Shown here piece by piece: positions 61,478 to 64,000 of a stretch of DNA of 64,000 nt; within the stretch, counting starts at the first letter, position 1, and each line of letters opens with the position of its first letter. Source of the stretch: Acaudatibacter sp035532115 (GTDB lineage: Bacteria; Pseudomonadota; Alphaproteobacteria; Caulobacterales; Caulobacteraceae). A model generated the notes under the pieces. That model was given only the letters and a program-made list of their open reading frames with translations. It did no database searches and was not told the DNA's origin. The translations under genes were made by a program, and so were the position numbers. Location of the stretch: the NCBI GenBank assembly GCA_035532115.1, contig DATKRO010000038.1, forward strand, positions 26,661 through 90,660, read 5' to 3'.

Positions 61478-62131
61478 CTACCCGGTGTGCGGCGCCGAGG
61501 CGGCGGGGGCGAATCCCGCCGCCTCGGCCAGGGCATGATAACGCTCCAGATAGCGCCTCTGCGCCAGCGCCGGCGCCAGCGGCTCGATGACGAGCCCATA
61601 GCCGGCGGGCGGCGCGCCGAAGAAATCCAGGCTCTCGGCGTGGCTGAAGCCGGCGAGCTGCGTCGCCTCGAAGAAGGCGCAGGCCCGGTCGGCCATCTTG
61701 ATCAGGGCGCGGATCTCGGCCGGGATGCGCGCCGGCAGGCCAAAGCGCAGGTGGATCGCCGTCTCGAGTCGTTCCTCGAAGCTGCGGTAGTCGAACCCCA
61801 GCGCCGCCTTGAACGGCGAGATCATGTCGCCGATCACGTATTCGGGGGCGTCGTGCAGCAGGGCGGCGAGACGCCATCGCGGCTCCAGCGCCGGACGGAC
61901 GTGGACCGCGATCTCCTCCACCACCACCGAGTGCTGCGCCACCGAGAAGGCGTGGTCGCCCAGGGTCTGGCCGTTCCAGCGGGCGACGCGCGCCAGGCCA
62001 TGGGCGATATCCTCGATCTCGATGTCCAGGGGCGAGGGGTCCAGCAGGTCGAGACGCCTCCCCGAGAGCATGCGCTGCCAGGCGCGCGGCTCGGCCGCCT
62101 TGCGACGTCTGGGCTGCGAGGTTCTGACCAC
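61478..62131 (-). CDS. HD-domain phosphohydrolase (YfbR-like)
   Basis: A 217-residue HD hydrolase. GLARVARWNGQTLGDHAFSV, then AQHSVVVEE, RLAALLHDAPEYVIGDMISP and IKMADRACAFFEATQ hold the metal His/Asp ligands of the YfbR 5'-nucleotidase family. The GTG at 62131 has GGAGAGG at ideal spacing; the TTG at 62203 has no such site. First gene of a three-gene operon with the phosphatase and the NAD regulator. A nucleotide substrate is likely. Confidence 0.86.
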   Translation of the reverse strand: MVRTSQPRRRKAAEPRAWQRMLSGRRLDLLDPSPLDIEIEDIAHGLARVARWNGQTLGDHAFSVAQHSVVVEEIAVHVRPALEPRWRLAALLHDAPEYVIGDMISPFKAALGFDYRSFEERLETAIHLRFGLPARIPAEIRALIKMADRACAFFEATQLAGFSHAESLDFFGAPPAGYGLVIEPLAPALAQRRYLERYHALAEAAGFAPAASAPHTG

Positions 62132-62251
62132 CGGACGCCTCTCCACGGGGCCCGGCCGGACCTGCGGCGGGGCGCCTGCGCCAAGAGACCCGCCGCTTGA
62201 CAAAGTTCAAGGCGCAAGGGCGTCTCGACCCGCGGGGCACGGAGAACGGCG

Positions 62252-63064
62252 ATGGACTGGGCGAGGATCATGGCGCCGCTTTCGGGCGGCGAGAGCGACC
62301 GGCGCGTCGTCGCCGCCGCCGCCGGCGTCGCCGCGGCGTTCGAGTGCGAACTCGCCTGCGTCCACGCCCCGCCCGACGTGGCCGACCTCGTGCCCTGGAT
62401 GGGCGACGGCTTCATGGGCGGCGTGCAGGCCAGCGCCGTCGATTCGATCCGCCAGGCGGCGGCCGATGGCGCCAAGGCCGCGTTCGCCGCGGCCGAGGCC
62501 TGCGGCTATGCGCACCGGAGCTTTCGCACCCTGAAATCGCCGGTCTGGGCGGCGCTGGCGCTGCAGGGGCGGCTCTCCGACCTGATCGTGTTCGACGACA
62601 CCGCCGCCAAGGGCAAGGGTCCGCTGGCCGAGAGTTTCCAGCAGATCGTCGCCGACGAGCAGCGCCCGACGCTGGTGGCGCGCCCCGGTTTCAAGGTCGG
62701 CGGGATCGCCGCCATCGCCTGGGACGGCGGCAAGGAGGCCAGCCGCGCGGCCCGGACCGCCGTGCCCCTGCTCGCCAAGGCCGCCAAGGCCGTGATCCTC
62801 TCGGCGCCGGTCGCCGCCTCGCGGCAGTTCGACCCGGCCGAGCTGCAGGCCTATCTGGCCGGCCGTGGCGTCGCGGTGGAGATCCAGACCATCTCCGGGA
62901 CCGGCGACGCTGCGCCGCGGCTCCTCGCCGCCGCCGCCGCTCTGGGCGCGGATCTGCTCGTCGCCGGCGCCTTCGGCCACCCCAGGCTGCAGGAGTTCAT
63001 CTTCGGCGGCGCGACGCGGACCTTTCTGGCGGCCGAATCGCCGTCGCTGTTTCTTTCGCATTAG
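62252..63064 (+). CDS. Universal stress protein (UspA family)
   Basis: A 270-residue tandem USP protein. It has two UspA-like folds: RIMAPLSGGESDRRVVAAAA in the first and IAAIAWDGGKEASRAARTAV in the second. ADLLVAGAFGHPRLQEFIFG with GGATRTFL matches the C-terminal nucleotide-loop of the second. Transcribed divergently from the HD operon with 120 bases between. Probably an ATP-binding stress protein. Confidence 0.87.
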   Translation: MDWARIMAPLSGGESDRRVVAAAAGVAAAFECELACVHAPPDVADLVPWMGDGFMGGVQASAVDSIRQAAADGAKAAFAAAEACGYAHRSFRTLKSPVWAALALQGRLSDLIVFDDTAAKGKGPLAESFQQIVADEQRPTLVARPGFKVGGIAAIAWDGGKEASRAARTAVPLLAKAAKAVILSAPVAASRQFDPAELQAYLAGRGVAVEIQTISGTGDAAPRLLAAAAALGADLLVAGAFGHPRLQEFIFGGATRTFLAAESPSLFLSH

Positions 63065-63076
63065 GGCTCCCGAACC

Positions 63077-63457
63077 ATGGCCGAGAGAACGCGCCTCTCC
63101 CGAATCGTCCTGCGCCTGGCGCGCAACCCCGGCACCGAGTTCGCCGACGGCGACGATCACCGCGGCTATGCGCTGATGGCGCCGTTGACCGGCGACGGCC
63201 ATCTCGACGAGGTCGCCTACGGCAAGGCTCGCAACGCCTGCGTGGTGCGCCGTTTTGCGCCCGACGAGGATCCGGCCGACGGACGGCTCGCCCGCGCCGG
63301 GCGAAGGTGGTTCTTCGACTATGGCGAGGAGATCGCCGACGACGAACCGGTGTTTCGGCTGGGCGGCCACCGCTTCGCTGTCGGCGAATACGTCAGCATC
63401 ACCGACGAGGACGGCCGCCTGCTCACCTACAAGGTGACCGAGGTGGCGCCCACCTGA
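63077..63457 (+). CDS. Conserved hypothetical protein
   Basis: A 126-residue protein of unknown function: RIVLRLARNPGTEFADGDDH, then RGYALMAPLTGDGHLDE, VVRRFAPDEDPADGRLAR and GHRFAVGEYVSITDEDGRL. It appears as a small mixed alpha/beta domain with a sheet-rich end. Starts at ATG 63077, 13 bases after the USP gene, so probably cotranscribed. Such proteins are common in alphaproteobacteria; I do not recognise a function. Confidence 0.75.
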   Translation: MAERTRLSRIVLRLARNPGTEFADGDDHRGYALMAPLTGDGHLDEVAYGKARNACVVRRFAPDEDPADGRLARAGRRWFFDYGEEIADDEPVFRLGGHRFAVGEYVSITDEDGRLLTYKVTEVAPT

Positions 63458-63463
63458 CCACGC

Positions 63464-63495
63464 GTTCGGACCGCTCGGATGCGAGCGGCCCGAAC
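63464..63495. terminator. Bidirectional hairpin between convergent genes
   Basis: Stem GTTCGG/CCGAAC continued by CCGCTCG/CGAGCGG with one mismatch (A63470-C63489) and a four-base loop. It lies between the stop of the hypothetical gene and the stop of the minus-strand membrane gene. Confidence 0.7.
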
Positions 63496-63514
63496 CACGT
63501 TCGCTGCGCCGGCG

Positions 63515-64000
63515 TCAGCCGCGAGGCTGAAACAGCCGCAGCATCATCGTCGAGACCGCCGACCCGCTGAAGGTCAGGGCGGCGCCGAGGACGATCAGGG
63601 CCACGCTCGACAGCACGCCGCTGAGGGTGGGGTGCGTCAGGGCGAGGATGCCCAGCACCACGCCGGCGATGCCGGCGATGAGGTGCGAGCCCGCCGCGCT
63701 GGAGACTGCGGTGGTCACCACCACGCCGCGGGTGGCCGTCTCGGTGCTGGCGGTCACGGCGCCGGTGGACATGATCAAGGCGCCGCCGCCGGTGATCACC
63801 AGGGCGGCCATCAGCACGGGAATGGCGATGCCGATGAGAGCCAGGATGCCCAGGACCAGCGCCGCCAGGCCGGCGAACAGCTCGATGGTGATGCTGCTCG
63901 CCGAGAAGCCTGCGCCTTCCTCGCCGAGGGCGTTCTGGCGCGCCGCCACCGCGGCGCCTTCCACCATGAAGGCGACGCCGAAGACGATGCCGGCGATGGG
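63515..64000 (-). CDS. DUF308/HdeD-like membrane protein, 5' end outside window
   Basis: The frame is open to the window edge; the ATG at 63967 is internal (the codons before it read PIAGIVFGVAF). The visible part of about 161 residues has several hydrophobic segments: ITIELFAGLAALVLGILALI, VLMAALVITGGGALIMSTGA, AGSHLIAGIAGVVLGILALT and ALIVLGAALTFSGSAVS. A Gly/Ala-rich multi-helix integral membrane protein. Function unknown. Confidence 0.7.
   Translation of the reverse strand, partial: PIAGIVFGVAFMVEGAAVAARQNALGEEGAGFSASSITIELFAGLAALVLGILALIGIAIPVLMAALVITGGGALIMSTGAVTASTETATRGVVVTTAVSSAAGSHLIAGIAGVVLGILALTHPTLSGVLSSVALIVLGAALTFSGSAVSTMMLRLFQPRG

Overview
The window is a GC-rich alphaproteobacterial chromosome segment, most likely from the Caulobacteraceae (Phenylobacterium or Caulobacter type). 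The strongest marker is a PopZ-like polar organiser gene directly upstream of valS, with a TolC-family gene before it. A TonB-dependent receptor, a tandem TetR regulator, short-chain dehydrogenase and hydrolase genes, and a glyQ-glyS-ppdK block fit the same group. Taxonomy is inferred from gene content, not from a marker search.

Layout. 1-7363: a tightly packed sugar-phosphate operon (tkt, tal, short-form gnd, HAD phosphatase, rpe, gntK) followed by a GPH-type sugar transporter; it links gluconate entry to the oxidative and non-oxidative pentose phosphate branches. 7412-13459: a catabolic or uptake cluster with a TonB-dependent receptor, a regulator made of two fused TetR units, an alpha/beta hydrolase and a short-chain dehydrogenase broken by one in-frame amber codon.

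13524-20931: an integrated element in the 3' end of tRNA-Cys(GCA), bounded by a 44-bp direct repeat. It carries a serine recombinase with a translationally coupled small gene, a P-loop ATPase, an XRE regulator, a RuvC-like protein, an ArdC-like antirestriction protein, a candidate ADP-ribosyltransferase-fold toxin with a small upstream partner, and a tyrosine integrase beside the tRNA. Paired AGTGCGTA repeats lie inside both ends and look like integrase arm sites. The recombinase frame runs out of the element through attL into host DNA; joining the two ends on paper restores a nearby stop.

20962-33713: backbone with a PIMT-like protein, TolC, PopZ, ValS, acyl-CoA ligase, RNA methyltransferase, SAM methyltransferase and an HSL-type hydrolase, with two copies of a 221-bp dispersed repeat. 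33731-35974: divergent selD and mnmH, a selenouridine tRNA-modification pair. 36064-43924: lipid-type enzymes, a RelB/YafQ toxin-antitoxin pair, a radical SAM protein, lytic transglycosylase, uracil-DNA glycosylase and sulfotransferase. 44012-49756: ETF-ubiquinone oxidoreductase, TPR lipoprotein, ispE, and a divergent outer-membrane barrel/cupredoxin-like pair. 50067-53326: glnK-amt nitrogen operon and two secreted proteins. 53423-59896: glyQ, glyS, ppdK and a DUF4337 protein. 59982-64000: a three-gene HD hydrolase, phosphatase and NAD-regulator operon, a universal stress protein, a conserved hypothetical and a truncated membrane protein.
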